A DNA stretch of 64,000 nt. Source: Streptomyces sp. NBC_00193 (GTDB lineage Bacteria > Actinomycetota > Actinomycetes > Streptomycetales > Streptomycetaceae). Under the pieces are notes generated by a model. That model saw only the letters and a list, made by a program, of their open reading frames with translations, made no database searches and was not told the origin of the DNA. Shown here one piece after another: positions 1 to 8,482 of the stretch; position 1 is the first letter of the stretch, and every line of letters starts with the position of its first letter. The stretch is taken from positions 1,364,001 to 1,428,000 of the forward strand of contig NZ_JAPEMM010000001.1 of the NCBI RefSeq assembly GCF_026342735.1. Direction: 5' to 3'. Position numbers and translations under genes: made by a program.

Positions 1-2944
1 GGGCGGCGGTGGAGGGGGCGTCGGCCTTGACCTCACGGCCCAGGAACCACTGGAGGGAGCAGGTGTTGGCGAGCTGCTCCAGGGCGGAGCCGGACAGGGC
101 GACGGGATGGTCGCGGTCGCGCAGCGGGACGCTGCTGCGGGTGGGCTCGTACAGCCCCCACCAGCGCTGCGGGTGCGCGGCGGGGACGAGCGGGCGGTCC
201 TCGTCGTCGGTGAGCACGGCGAGCCGGGCGAGGCGCCGGGCGGCGGCGTCGCGCAGGGCGGGCGAGGCGTCGGGGTCGACGGTGGTGGCGCGGAGTTCCG
301 CGACGAGCGCGGGGACGGCCAGCGGGCGGCGGGGGCGGCCGGTGACGTCCTTGACGGGGACGCCGAGCTCGGTGAGGAGGCGGGAAGGCTGGTCGCCGTC
401 CTCGGCGGGGGCCTTGACGGCGGTGACGACGAGGCGGTCGCGCGCACGAGTGGCGGCGACGTAGAAGAGGCGGCGTTCCTCGGAGAGGAGCGCGCCGGGG
501 GTGAGGGGCTCGGCGAGGCCGTCGCGGCCGATGCGGTCGGCTTCGAGGAGGGAGCCGCGGCGGCGCAGGTCGGGCCAGAGCCCTTCCTGTACGCCCGCGA
601 CGACGACGAGTCCCCACTCCAGGCCCTTGGAGCGGTGCGCGGTCATGAGGCGGACGGCTTCGCGGCGGACGGCGCGGGGGGTGAGGGTGTCTCCGGCGAT
701 GTCCTCGGCTTCGAGCTGTTCGAGGAAGTTGAGCGCGCCGCGGCCGCCCGTACGTTCCTCCGCGCGGGCGGCGGTGTCGAAGAGCGCGCAGACGGCGTCG
801 AGGTCACGGTCGGCGTTGCGGCCGGCGGGGCCGCCGCGGCGGGCGCTGCGTTCGAGGCGCTGCGGCCAGGGGGTGCCGTCCCAGAGGGTCCACAGGACCT
901 CCTCGGCGGTGCCGCCGCCTTCGAGCAGCTCGCGGGCCTTGCGCAGCAGCAGGCCGAGGCGTTGCGCTCCGCGGGCGTAGGCGGGGTCGTGGGCGACGAG
1001 CCGCTCGGGCTCTGCGAGGGCGCGGGCGAGGAGCACGTCGGAGGGCGCGGGCGTCCTGACCCCGGCGGCCCGCTCCTCGTCGCGCAGCGCGCGGCCGAGG
1101 CGGCGGAGGTCGGCGGCGTCCATCCCGCCCAGCGGCGAGGACAGCAGCACGAGCGCGGCCTCGACACCGATCCACCCTTCGCCTGCGGCGGGCACGCCGG
1201 CGGCGCCGGGCACGGTCTCGGAGCCGGGCTCCTCGGTGCCGCCTTCGGCGACGGGTGAGGTGTCCCGCCCACCCGCCCCGTCATTGCGGGCAAGCCCGCC
1301 CTCGTCGCCGGAAGCGCCCCGGACTCCGTCGAGGAGGCCACCCTCCGCCCCGGCGGAAGCGTCGGCTGAGCCGGACCGGGCGATGCCGCCTTCGGCATCG
1401 GGGGAAGTCTCCCGCCCACCCGCCCCGGAGGTGCGAGCAGGCTCGCCCGCCCCGGCGCCCGCGGCGCCCGACGCAGCCCCGACTCCGTCGGGCAGCTCGC
1501 CCTCCGCGGGCGGGGCCTCGGTGGGGCCGGAGGCGTCCGTTGCCTCGGCGGGGCCGGGCAGGCCGGGATCGGGGGTGGCGGTGGTCGGGGGGAGGGCGGA
1601 TTCCGCGAGGGTGCGGAGGGCCGTGAGGAGGGGGGCTATGGCCGGCTCGTGGCGGAGGGGGGAGTCCGTGCCGTCCGTTTCGGCCGGGACTCCCGCCGCG
1701 ATCAGGGCGCGGCGCATGTGCGGGAGGGTGCGGCCGCCCGCGCGGACCAGGACGGCCATGTCCTGCCACGGCACGCCCTCCTCCAGGTGGGCCCGGCGCA
1801 GGATGTCGGCGATGTTGTCCAGTTCCGCGCCGGCCGTGGGGTAGGTGAACACCTCGACCCGGCCGCCCTCGCGGGTCGATGCGAGCGCGCGGTGGGCCCG
1901 TACCGCCGCCGAGGGCAGGCGCGGCAGCTGCATGCGGGTGGTCAGGTGGCGGGTCGCCGTGAGGAGGGCCGAGGAGGAGCGGCGGGAGGTGGTGAGGGCG
2001 CGGACCTGCGCTCCCGGGAAGGAGGTCTCGAAGTCGAGGATGTTGTTGATGTCCGCGCCGCGGAAGGCGTAGATCGACTGGTCGGGGTCACCGAAGGCGG
2101 TCAGCCGTCCGGCCGGGCCGGCCAGTGCGCGCAGCAGGCGCAGCTGCGAGGCGTCCGTGTCCTGGTACTCGTCCACGTAGATCACGTCGTACTGGGACGA
2201 GAGCGACGGGGTGCGCTCCGCCAGGAGGACCGCGCGGTGGAGGAGTTCCGCGTAGTCCAGGGTGCCCTGGAGGTCCAGGACGTCCAGGTACTCGGCGAGG
2301 AAGGCCGCCGCCGCCTTCCAGTCCGGCCGGCCGAGGCGGGACGCGAAGTCGGAGAGGGCGGACGGGCCGAGGCCCAGCTCGCGGGCGCGGGCCAGGACCG
2401 CGCGGACCTCGTCCGCGAAGCCCCGCGTGGTCAGCGCGGCCCGCAGGTCGTCCGGCCAGCGGATCGAGCGGAGCCGGCGCTGGCCTTCGAGGAGGGTGCG
2501 GACCATGACGTCCTGCTCGGGGCCGGAGAGGAGGCGCAGCGGGTCCGCGAAGAGTTCGGTGTCCTGGTGGGCGCGGACCAGTCCGTAACAGAAGGAGTGG
2601 AAGGTGGTGGCCTGCGGGGCGCGCGCGCCGCCGAGCCGCAGGGCGGTCCGGTCGCGCAGTTCCACCGCGGCCTTGCGGCTGAAGGTGAGGATCAGGACGC
2701 GCGCGGGGTCCGTCCCGGACTCCACGCGGGCCGCGACCGCCTCGACCAGCGTGGTCGTCTTTCCGGTGCCCGGTCCGGCCAGGACCAGCAGCGGGCCGCC
2801 GGTGTGCTCAACCACCGCCCGCTGCGCTGCGTCCAGCACAGGGGGATCCACCCGCTCCGCACCGGTACGCACCAGGCGGTACGCGTCCGGGTTCCGCGTA
2901 CGCCGCCGCTCGGGGCGGTGGCCGTCGGAGGAAGAGGTGTTCAC
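1..2944 (-). CDS. adnB: AdnB-type UvrD-family helicase-nuclease (partial, 3' end outside window)
   Basis: The reading frame stays open from a GTG at 2944 to the window edge, giving about 981 residues. The N-terminus has the superfamily 1 Walker A motif AGPGTGKTT near residue 60, followed by a helicase Ia-like segment ILTFSRKAAVELRDR. The last visible residues, around SALEQLANTCSLQWFLGRE, resemble the start of the RecB/AddB-type PD-(D/E)XK nuclease domain with its first cysteine. The family unwinds and resects DNA ends for recombination. I call it AdnB rather than AdnA because it lies next to the MGMT-like gene and near moeZ, as in Mycobacterium; adnA would lie beyond the edge. The RBS is weak, so the exact start is uncertain. 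Confidence 0.82.
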   Translation of the reverse strand, partial: MNTSSSDGHRPERRRTRNPDAYRLVRTGAERVDPPVLDAAQRAVVEHTGGPLLVLAGPGTGKTTTLVEAVAARVESGTDPARVLILTFSRKAAVELRDRTALRLGGARAPQATTFHSFCYGLVRAHQDTELFADPLRLLSGPEQDVMVRTLLEGQRRLRSIRWPDDLRAALTTRGFADEVRAVLARARELGLGPSALSDFASRLGRPDWKAAAAFLAEYLDVLDLQGTLDYAELLHRAVLLAERTPSLSSQYDVIYVDEYQDTDASQLRLLRALAGPAGRLTAFGDPDQSIYAFRGADINNILDFETSFPGAQVRALTTSRRSSSALLTATRHLTTRMQLPRLPSAAVRAHRALASTREGGRVEVFTYPTAGAELDNIADILRRAHLEEGVPWQDMAVLVRAGGRTLPHMRRALIAAGVPAETDGTDSPLRHEPAIAPLLTALRTLAESALPPTTATPDPGLPGPAEATDASGPTEAPPAEGELPDGVGAASGAAGAGAGEPARTSGAGGRETSPDAEGGIARSGSADASAGAEGGLLDGVRGASGDEGGLARNDGAGGRDTSPVAEGGTEEPGSETVPGAAGVPAAGEGWIGVEAALVLLSSPLGGMDAADLRRLGRALRDEERAAGVRTPAPSDVLLARALAEPERLVAHDPAYARGAQRLGLLLRKARELLEGGGTAEEVLWTLWDGTPWPQRLERSARRGGPAGRNADRDLDAVCALFDTAARAEERTGGRGALNFLEQLEAEDIAGDTLTPRAVRREAVRLMTAHRSKGLEWGLVVVAGVQEGLWPDLRRRGSLLEADRIGRDGLAEPLTPGALLSEERRLFYVAATRARDRLVVTAVKAPAEDGDQPSRLLTELGVPVKDVTGRPRRPLAVPALVAELRATTVDPDASPALRDAAARRLARLAVLTDDEDRPLVPAAHPQRWWGLYEPTRSSVPLRDRDHPVALSGSALEQLANTCSLQWFLGREVKADAPSTAA

Positions 2945-3238
2945 GTGGGGTGCCGGTCCTGGTGGGTCTGCCGTTGCGGCGGTCGCTGCCGCAGCGGTTG
3001 CTGCTGCTGTGGTGACGGCCCGGACGGTGCCCGTGACCGTGGCCGAAGCCTTGGCCGGAGCGGTGCCCGAAGCGGTGGCCGAAACCGAAGCCGAAGAGGC
3101 AACGCTACGGCAAGGCGCGCGGCGGGCGCAGTTTCCCCGGGACTCCGGTCCTCACTGCCATCCGGTCCCACGCGTCCCCCGTACGGGGCTTCGCACGTCC
3201 CTTCGACCGCCCCTCCGGGCCGCACATGGCGGAAGCTG
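2945..3238. other. Intergenic gap before the helicase operon
   Basis: These 294 bases lie upstream of the minus-strand helicase gene and downstream of the MGMT-like gene. About 2990-3110 is low in complexity, with imperfect repeats of GCCGAAGC/GGTGGCC type. It can be read open in several frames but no frame has a convincing RBS or family match. It probably holds the helicase promoter, but I see no clear -10/-35 pair. Confidence 0.5.
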
Positions 3239-3586
3239 TCACATGTGACCTTCGTCCCGCGCTGTGTCCCCGCCGTCCCCGTCCCAGCGCGCCCGCCGCA
3301 TGTCGAGCCGGGGTTCGCCGTCGCCGGTGAGCCGCAGCGGGGTGGCCTCGGCGCGGTAGTTCTCCAGCGCCCTGCGCTCGCTGCCGGGCAGCGGACGGCC
3401 GTCCGCCCGCACCACCCGCCACCAGGGCACTGCTCCTCCGTACAAGGCCATGACGCGGCCCACTTGACGGGGTCCGCCCTCGCCGAGCCACTCCGCGATG
3501 TCGCCGTAGGTCATCACCCGGCCGGGCGGAATCCGCTCGGCCGCCTCCAGCACCCGCTCCGCGTACGCCGGCAGCTCTTCGCTCAT
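3239..3586 (-). CDS. Alkyltransferase-like (MGMT-family) protein, Trp at the Cys position
   Basis: This 115-residue protein matches the C-terminal DNA-binding/active-site domain of O6-alkylguanine-DNA alkyltransferases: IPPGRVMTYGDIA, then GxPRQVGRVM. The acceptor-cysteine motif PCHRV reads PWWRVV at residues 54-59, so there is no alkyl acceptor. Such alkyltransferase-like (ATL) proteins bind O6-alkylguanine and pass the lesion to nucleotide excision repair; that role is inferred. I chose the ATG at 3586 because the domain starts there. The frame stays open upstream to 3691, but that part looks non-coding. The gene diverges from the membrane-protein gene at 3765. Confidence 0.85.
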   Translation of the reverse strand: MSEELPAYAERVLEAAERIPPGRVMTYGDIAEWLGEGGPRQVGRVMALYGGAVPWWRVVRADGRPLPGSERRALENYRAEATPLRLTGDGEPRLDMRRARWDGDGGDTARDEGHM

Positions 3587-3764
3587 TCGGACCATGGTGC
3601 CGCACCGGACCGACAAGGGAGCGTCAAGAGCGTGGAAGCCCGTGTTCCGGACCGGCTCGCACCCTGCTGCCCCGCGCGGCCGCCGGTCCATGCCACCATC
3701 TTCCGGGCGGTGACGCGTGATACGTGATCAAGAAGAGACGGAAGTGACGGGAAGGGAGCAGGGT

Positions 3765-6458
3765 GTGAGTCCTCCGGACGGCGCGGCGACGAACGACGGC
3801 GCGCGCCCAGACGAAGGCCCGCCAGCGGGTCCCGAGGACGTCGAGACCCCGCACGGCCACGCCCCCACGGCCGCCGACCAGGTCGAGGTCGACGAGCCGC
3901 TGCTCGCCGCCCGCGTGCACCGCCCCTCCGACCTCGTACGCCTCCTCGTCGGGGTCCTCGGCATCGCCGTCGTCCTCGCCATCGCCGCCTTCGCCCACGG
4001 CACCACCGCGGGTCTGGAAGCCGACATCAACAACAGCACCGGGCAGGCGCCCGACGTGCTGATCAAGGTCGCCGGTCTGGTGTCGAGCATCGCGGTGCTC
4101 CTCGTCCCGGTCGCCTTCGCCATCGAGCGGCTGATCAAACGCGACGGACTGCGCATCGCCGACGGCGTGCTCGCGGCCGTCCTCGCCCACGGGGTCACCC
4201 TCGCCACCGACCTGTGGGTCTCCCAGGGGGCTCCCGAGACCATCCAGGAAGCCCTCACCCGCCCCACCTCGGCCGGCGGGGCCCTCACGGATCCGGTGCA
4301 CGGCTACCTCGCGCCCGTGATCGCGTACATGACCGCCGTCGGGATGACCCGGCGCCCGCGCTGGCGCGTCGCGCTGTGGGTGGTCCTGCTGCTGGACGCC
4401 TTCGCGATGCTGGTCGGCGGCTACACCACCCCCTTCTCGATCATCCTGACCGTGCTGATCGGCTGGAGCGTCGCGTACGGAACCCTGTACGCCGTCGGCT
4501 CGCCGAACGTCCGTCCCACCGGGCAGAACCTCCTCGCGGGCCTGCGCCGGGTCGGCTTCCAGCCGGTCAGCGCGATGCGCGCCGAGTCCCCGGAGGGTCC
4601 CGACAGCACCGAGGTCAGCGACCGCGGCCGGCGCTACCACGTCACCCTGGAGGACGGCCCACCGCTCGACGTCACCGTCGTGGACCGGGAGCAGCAGGCC
4701 CAGGGCTTCTACTACCGGGTCTGGCGCCGCCTCACGCTGCGCGGGATCACCACCCGGCGCAGTCTGCAGTCCCTGCGCCAGGCGCTGGAGCAGGAGGCGC
4801 TGCTCGCGTACGCGGCCATCGCCGCCGGGGCCAACGCGCCCAAGCTCATCGCCACCTCCGAGCTGGGTCCGGACGCCGTGATGCTCGTCTACGAGCACCT
4901 GGGCGGCCGGAGCCTGGACTCGCTGGCCGACGAGGAGATCACCGACGAGCTGAGCCGCAACGCGTGGCAGCAGGTACGGGCCCTGCAGTCCCGGCGGATC
5001 GCGCACCGGCGGCTCACCGGGGACGCCCTCGTGGTGGATCGTTCCGTCAGTGGCGCCGCGGCGGGCACCGTCACCCTGACCGACCTGCGCGGCGGCGAGA
5101 TCGCGGCCGGCGACCTCGTGCTGCGCATGGACATCGCGCAGCTCCTCACCACCCTCGGCCTGCGGGTCGGCGCCGAGCGCTCGGTCGCCTCCGCGGTGTC
5201 GGTGCTCGGCCCGGACGCGGTGGCGGACTGTCTGCCGCTGCTCCAGCCGATCGCGCTGAGCCGCTCCACGCGGGCGACGCTGCGCAAGCTGGCGCGGGAG
5301 CGTGCGGACCGGGAGCGGGAAGCCGTACTGGAGTCCTCGCGGGCGGCGAAGGCCTTGCGCGAGACGGGCTCCGCTTCGCCCGCCACCCGCTCCGCAGGCG
5401 AGAAGAAGGCCGAGAAGAAGGCCCTGGACGACGCGCTCGACGGGGCCCGCGAGGAGGATCTGCTGAGCCAGATCCGCCAGCAGGTGCTGCTGATCCGTCC
5501 GCAGGCGCCGGTGGAGCCGGCCCGGCTGGAGCGGATCCGGCCGCGCACGCTGGTGTCGTTCATCGCAGGCGCGTTCGGCGCGTACTTCCTGGTCACGCAG
5601 ATCGCGCACGTGGACTTCGCCACCACCATCGGCGACGCCCAGTGGGGCTGGGTCGGGGTGGCGCTCGGCTTCTCGGCGCTTACCTACTTCGCGGCGGCGA
5701 TGAGCCTGCTGGGCTTCGTGCCCGAGCGGGTGCCGTTCCTGCGGACCGTGGTGGCCCAGGTCGCCGGATCCTTCGTGAAGCTGGTGGCTCCGGCCGCGGT
5801 CGGCGGTGTCGCGCTGAACACCCGTTTCCTCCAGCGCGCCGGCATCCGGCCGGGGCTCGCGGTGGCCAGCGTGGGCGCCTCGCAGCTCTTCGGGCTGGCC
5901 AGCCACATCCTGCTGCTGCTGTCCTTCGGCTATCTGACGGGGACCGAGAAGACCCCCGAGATGACCCCGTCGAGGACGGTGATCGCGGGTCTGCTGACGG
6001 TGGCCGTCCTGGTGCTGGTGGTCACGGCCGTGCCCTTCCTGCGGAAGTTCGTGGCGACCCGGGTGCGGGCCCTGTTCGCGGGAGTGGTCCCGCGCATGCT
6101 GGACGTGCTCCAGCGGCCGCAGAAGCTGCTGACCGGCATCGGCGGAATGCTGCTGCTGACGGGCTGCTTCGTGATGTGCCTGGACGCCTCGATCCGCGCC
6201 TTCGGGGGCGGCGAGGCCATCAGCTACGCGAGCATCGCGGTGGTCTTCCTCGCGGGCAACGCCCTGGGCTCGGCCGCTCCGACGCCGGGCGGCATCGGAG
6301 CGGTGGAGGGTGCGCTGACGCTGGGTCTGGTCGCGGCGGGGCTGGACGGCCAGGTGGCGTTCTCGGCGGTGCTGCTGTTCCGCGTGGTGACGTTCTGGCT
6401 GCCGGTGCTGCCGGGATGGATCTCCTTCAACTTCCTGACGCGCAAGGAAGCGATCTAG
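3765..6458 (+). CDS. Large flippase-like (UPF0104/LPG synthase TM) protein with degenerate kinase domain
   Basis: This 897-residue membrane protein has three parts. The first ~260 residues hold several TM helices (RLLVGVLGIAVVLAIAAFA; VSSIAVLLVPVAFAIERLI). Residues ~280-520 look like an ABC1/aminoglycoside-kinase fold, but the catalytic loop reads RIAHRRLTGDALVV and the metal-binding segment TDLRGG, so it is probably a pseudokinase. Residues ~580-890 form the lysylphosphatidylglycerol-synthetase-type flippase-like TM domain, ending NFLTRKEAI. No aminoacyltransferase domain follows, so lipid lysinylation is not implied; lipid or glycolipid handling is inferred. I chose GTG at 3765 for its GAAGGGAG ribosome binding site; in-frame GTGs at 3744 and 3717 are alternatives. 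Confidence 0.8.
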   Translation: MSPPDGAATNDGARPDEGPPAGPEDVETPHGHAPTAADQVEVDEPLLAARVHRPSDLVRLLVGVLGIAVVLAIAAFAHGTTAGLEADINNSTGQAPDVLIKVAGLVSSIAVLLVPVAFAIERLIKRDGLRIADGVLAAVLAHGVTLATDLWVSQGAPETIQEALTRPTSAGGALTDPVHGYLAPVIAYMTAVGMTRRPRWRVALWVVLLLDAFAMLVGGYTTPFSIILTVLIGWSVAYGTLYAVGSPNVRPTGQNLLAGLRRVGFQPVSAMRAESPEGPDSTEVSDRGRRYHVTLEDGPPLDVTVVDREQQAQGFYYRVWRRLTLRGITTRRSLQSLRQALEQEALLAYAAIAAGANAPKLIATSELGPDAVMLVYEHLGGRSLDSLADEEITDELSRNAWQQVRALQSRRIAHRRLTGDALVVDRSVSGAAAGTVTLTDLRGGEIAAGDLVLRMDIAQLLTTLGLRVGAERSVASAVSVLGPDAVADCLPLLQPIALSRSTRATLRKLARERADREREAVLESSRAAKALRETGSASPATRSAGEKKAEKKALDDALDGAREEDLLSQIRQQVLLIRPQAPVEPARLERIRPRTLVSFIAGAFGAYFLVTQIAHVDFATTIGDAQWGWVGVALGFSALTYFAAAMSLLGFVPERVPFLRTVVAQVAGSFVKLVAPAAVGGVALNTRFLQRAGIRPGLAVASVGASQLFGLASHILLLLSFGYLTGTEKTPEMTPSRTVIAGLLTVAVLVLVVTAVPFLRKFVATRVRALFAGVVPRMLDVLQRPQKLLTGIGGMLLLTGCFVMCLDASIRAFGGGEAISYASIAVVFLAGNALGSAAPTPGGIGAVEGALTLGLVAAGLDGQVAFSAVLLFRVVTFWLPVLPGWISFNFLTRKEAI

Positions 6459-6493
6459 CCCTAAACCGCTGGAGCCCGGTCGGCGGCGCTGCC

Positions 6494-6499
6494 TAGGCT
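6494..6499 (+). promoter_or_regulatory. -10 box of a leaderless promoter
   Basis: TAGGCT lies exactly six bases before the ATG at 6506 and there is no Shine-Dalgarno sequence, so transcription probably starts at the A of the start codon. Confidence 0.55.
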
Positions 6500-6505
6500 G
6501 GCCGG

Positions 6506-7492
6506 ATGAACGGGACGAGCGGCACGAGCGGCACGAGCGGGATCAGCGGAACGGGCGGGACCAGCGGCATACGCGTCGTGCCCGACCAGGGCGAGTGGCG
6601 GGCCGGCTTCGAGGAGCGGGTGCTCGCCGGGTACCGGGCCGCGGGATGCTCGGAGCCCCTCTCCCGGGCCCTGCTGGAGCGGGCGCTGAAGGGGGTCGAC
6701 GGCTGGACGGTGGCCACGGACGGCGCCGGATGGATCGCGGTCGGGGTGTCCGAGGACAACGGGGCGACCGTGGGCCGGATCCACGACCTGACGGCGGCGG
6801 AACCGGACGCGGCGACCGCGGCCCGCACGTGGGCCGAGCGGTGGTGCGCCGAGCGGGGCGCGGAGCGGGTGGAGGTCCGCCTCACCGGCGGAACAGGAGG
6901 AGCCGGGGCCGGGGCCGATGCCGACCCCGAAGCCGCCTCGGGACCCGCACCCACGGCCGGACTGTTCGCCGGCTACCGCGTGCGCGGCCAGAACCGCCTG
7001 CGTGCCGCCGCCGAGCATCCCGCCCTGCCGCCGGGCCTCACCGTCCGCCCGCTCACCGCCGAGGAGTACCCCGGCTGGTACGCCGGCGAGGAGGCCGCGT
7101 ACGTGGCGGACATCGTCCGGGCCGGTGCCCTGACCCCGGAGCAGGCCAAGGCCAAGTCCGACGAGGACTTCGCCCGCCACCTCCCGCAGGGCCACGCGAC
7201 CCCCGGACACGCCTTCTACGCGCTGGAGGCCGACGGGCAGGTGATCGGCACGGGCTGGGTGAACCACGGCTACCTGCCGGGCGTCACCTTCGGCTTCTCG
7301 CTGGAGGTGTACGAGGAGCACCGCGGCAAGGGCTACGGCCGCGCCGCGATGTCCGTCGGCGAGTGGGCCGCCCGGCAGGGCGGCGACGGGGCGCTGATGT
7401 TCAACGTCTTCGGCGGCAACGAGGTGGCGATGAGCCTGTACGACCGCACGGGCTTCGCCGTCCTGGACGAGTTCCGCTCGCTGCCCCTCTGA
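6506..7492 (+). CDS. GNAT-family N-acetyltransferase
   Basis: This is a 328-residue protein. The C-terminal ~150 residues carry the GNAT acetyl-CoA fold: FYALEADGQVIGTGWV, then the pyrophosphate-binding loop EEHRGKGYGRAAM near 270-283, then NVFGGNEVAMSLYDRTGF. The N-terminal half resembles a second, more diverged acyltransferase domain. The protein starts with a Gly-Thr-Ser-rich stretch (MNGTSGTSGTSGISGTGG) encoded by 9-bp direct repeats. The substrate is unknown. The gene is convergent with the ywiC-like gene, with only 19 bases between the stops. Confidence 0.85.
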   Translation: MNGTSGTSGTSGISGTGGTSGIRVVPDQGEWRAGFEERVLAGYRAAGCSEPLSRALLERALKGVDGWTVATDGAGWIAVGVSEDNGATVGRIHDLTAAEPDAATAARTWAERWCAERGAERVEVRLTGGTGGAGAGADADPEAASGPAPTAGLFAGYRVRGQNRLRAAAEHPALPPGLTVRPLTAEEYPGWYAGEEAAYVADIVRAGALTPEQAKAKSDEDFARHLPQGHATPGHAFYALEADGQVIGTGWVNHGYLPGVTFGFSLEVYEEHRGKGYGRAAMSVGEWAARQGGDGALMFNVFGGNEVAMSLYDRTGFAVLDEFRSLPL

Positions 7493-7511
7493 AGCGCGCC
7501 CCCTCAGAACA

Positions 7512-8252
7512 TCAGAAGATCAGCAGCAGGGAGGCCAGAAGCGCCGCCGACCCCACGATTTCGACGGCGCCGACCACCGCCACCTTGAGCCCGCGGCCGG
7601 GGAGCGCCGCGGCCCGGGCCAGGTAGGCCGCGAAGGGGAGGGCCAGCCACGGGGAGAGACAGGCCGCCAGGACGCCGGCCACGGCATGATAGGCCACCGA
7701 ACCGCGGTAGTACGTACGGGAGTTGCGCTCCCTGATCATCGTCTTCACGTACGGGACCGTGCCCGCGAAGTACAGCAGGCAGGCGGCGGCGGGCGCCCAC
7801 GGCAGCCCTCCCCCGCCCAGCCGTGCGGCCACCAGCAGCATCCCGCAGGCCGGGACCACCGCGGCCAGCCCGTTGACCAGGGACCGCTCGCGGTTGTTCC
7901 ACGCGAACCAGGAGTTCACGGCCACGAAGGGCGCCGCCGCCGCGCCCGCGAGCAGCAGCCAGGGGTGGAGCACCGCGAGCGGGATCCCCGCCAGGGCGGT
8001 CGCCGCGCCGAGGACGAGCGCCGGGCGGACGTGCCGCCGCGCCACGGCCGGGCGCCGGGCGGCGACCCGGCGCAGGCGCAGCCACTGCTGGGCGTGGAAG
8101 ACCGCGGCGTAGCCGAGGAGCCAGGCCGCCAGGAGGAGGGCGTGCCGGCCTCCGGGCCGCGGCGAGAGGAACGTGCCCGCGAGGAAGGGCACGGTGAGCA
8201 TCGCCCACGCCCCGTGCTGGTCCGGGATCCAGGAGGCCTTCTTCGGCGGCAC
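7512..8252 (-). CDS. YwiC-like integral membrane protein
   Basis: The 246-residue protein opens with the family signature KKASWIPDQHGAWAML and continues with about eight hydrophobic helices. YwiC-like proteins have no established activity, but the Bacillus subtilis founder lies in the narK-fnr-ywiC-narGHJI region. Here the gene diverges directly from narG, which supports a link to nitrate respiration. I chose GTG at 8252 because the conserved sequence begins there and GGGGAG lies just upstream; the frame also stays open to 8399, inside the narG promoter region. Confidence 0.83.
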   Translation of the reverse strand: MPPKKASWIPDQHGAWAMLTVPFLAGTFLSPRPGGRHALLLAAWLLGYAAVFHAQQWLRLRRVAARRPAVARRHVRPALVLGAATALAGIPLAVLHPWLLLAGAAAAPFVAVNSWFAWNNRERSLVNGLAAVVPACGMLLVAARLGGGGLPWAPAAACLLYFAGTVPYVKTMIRERNSRTYYRGSVAYHAVAGVLAACLSPWLALPFAAYLARAAALPGRGLKVAVVGAVEIVGSAALLASLLLIF

Positions 8253-8376
8253 GCTCCCCAGCCTTCCGCTAATTGGTATTCGGACGCGTAATTTTCCGGC
8301 CGTGCACCGGAGTTGACCCTTTCCAGCGTGGCATCCACTCGACCTGTGAAAGACCGGAATTAGGTCACGCCCGTAC

Positions 8377-8390
8377 GGGACCTTTGTCAT
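8377..8390. promoter_or_regulatory. Candidate DevR/OsdR-type box before narG
   Basis: GGGACCTTTGTCAT matches the dormancy-regulator consensus GGGAC-N4-GTCCC at eight of ten half-site positions. It overlaps a perfect 10-bp palindrome (CCCGTACGGG, 8370-8379) and lies within AGGTC-N12-GACCT (8362-8383). A possible -10 box TAGCGT (8411-8416) would put the site near -40, where such activators bind. Regulation by a DevR homologue is an inference; no regulator gene is in the window. Confidence 0.4.
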
Positions 8391-8482
8391 CGGATTCACC
8401 TCCGCGCCGGGCGTAGCGTCGTGTCTGGGTCATCTTGCCCGGACCCCACGCACCGCCTTTTATTCCGGCCTGGAGGGTCGCC

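Noticed and set aside
1649..3727. 692-residue plus-strand frame over the helicase gene
   Set aside because: It is antisense to an intact helicase frame with a Walker A motif and itself shows no domain.
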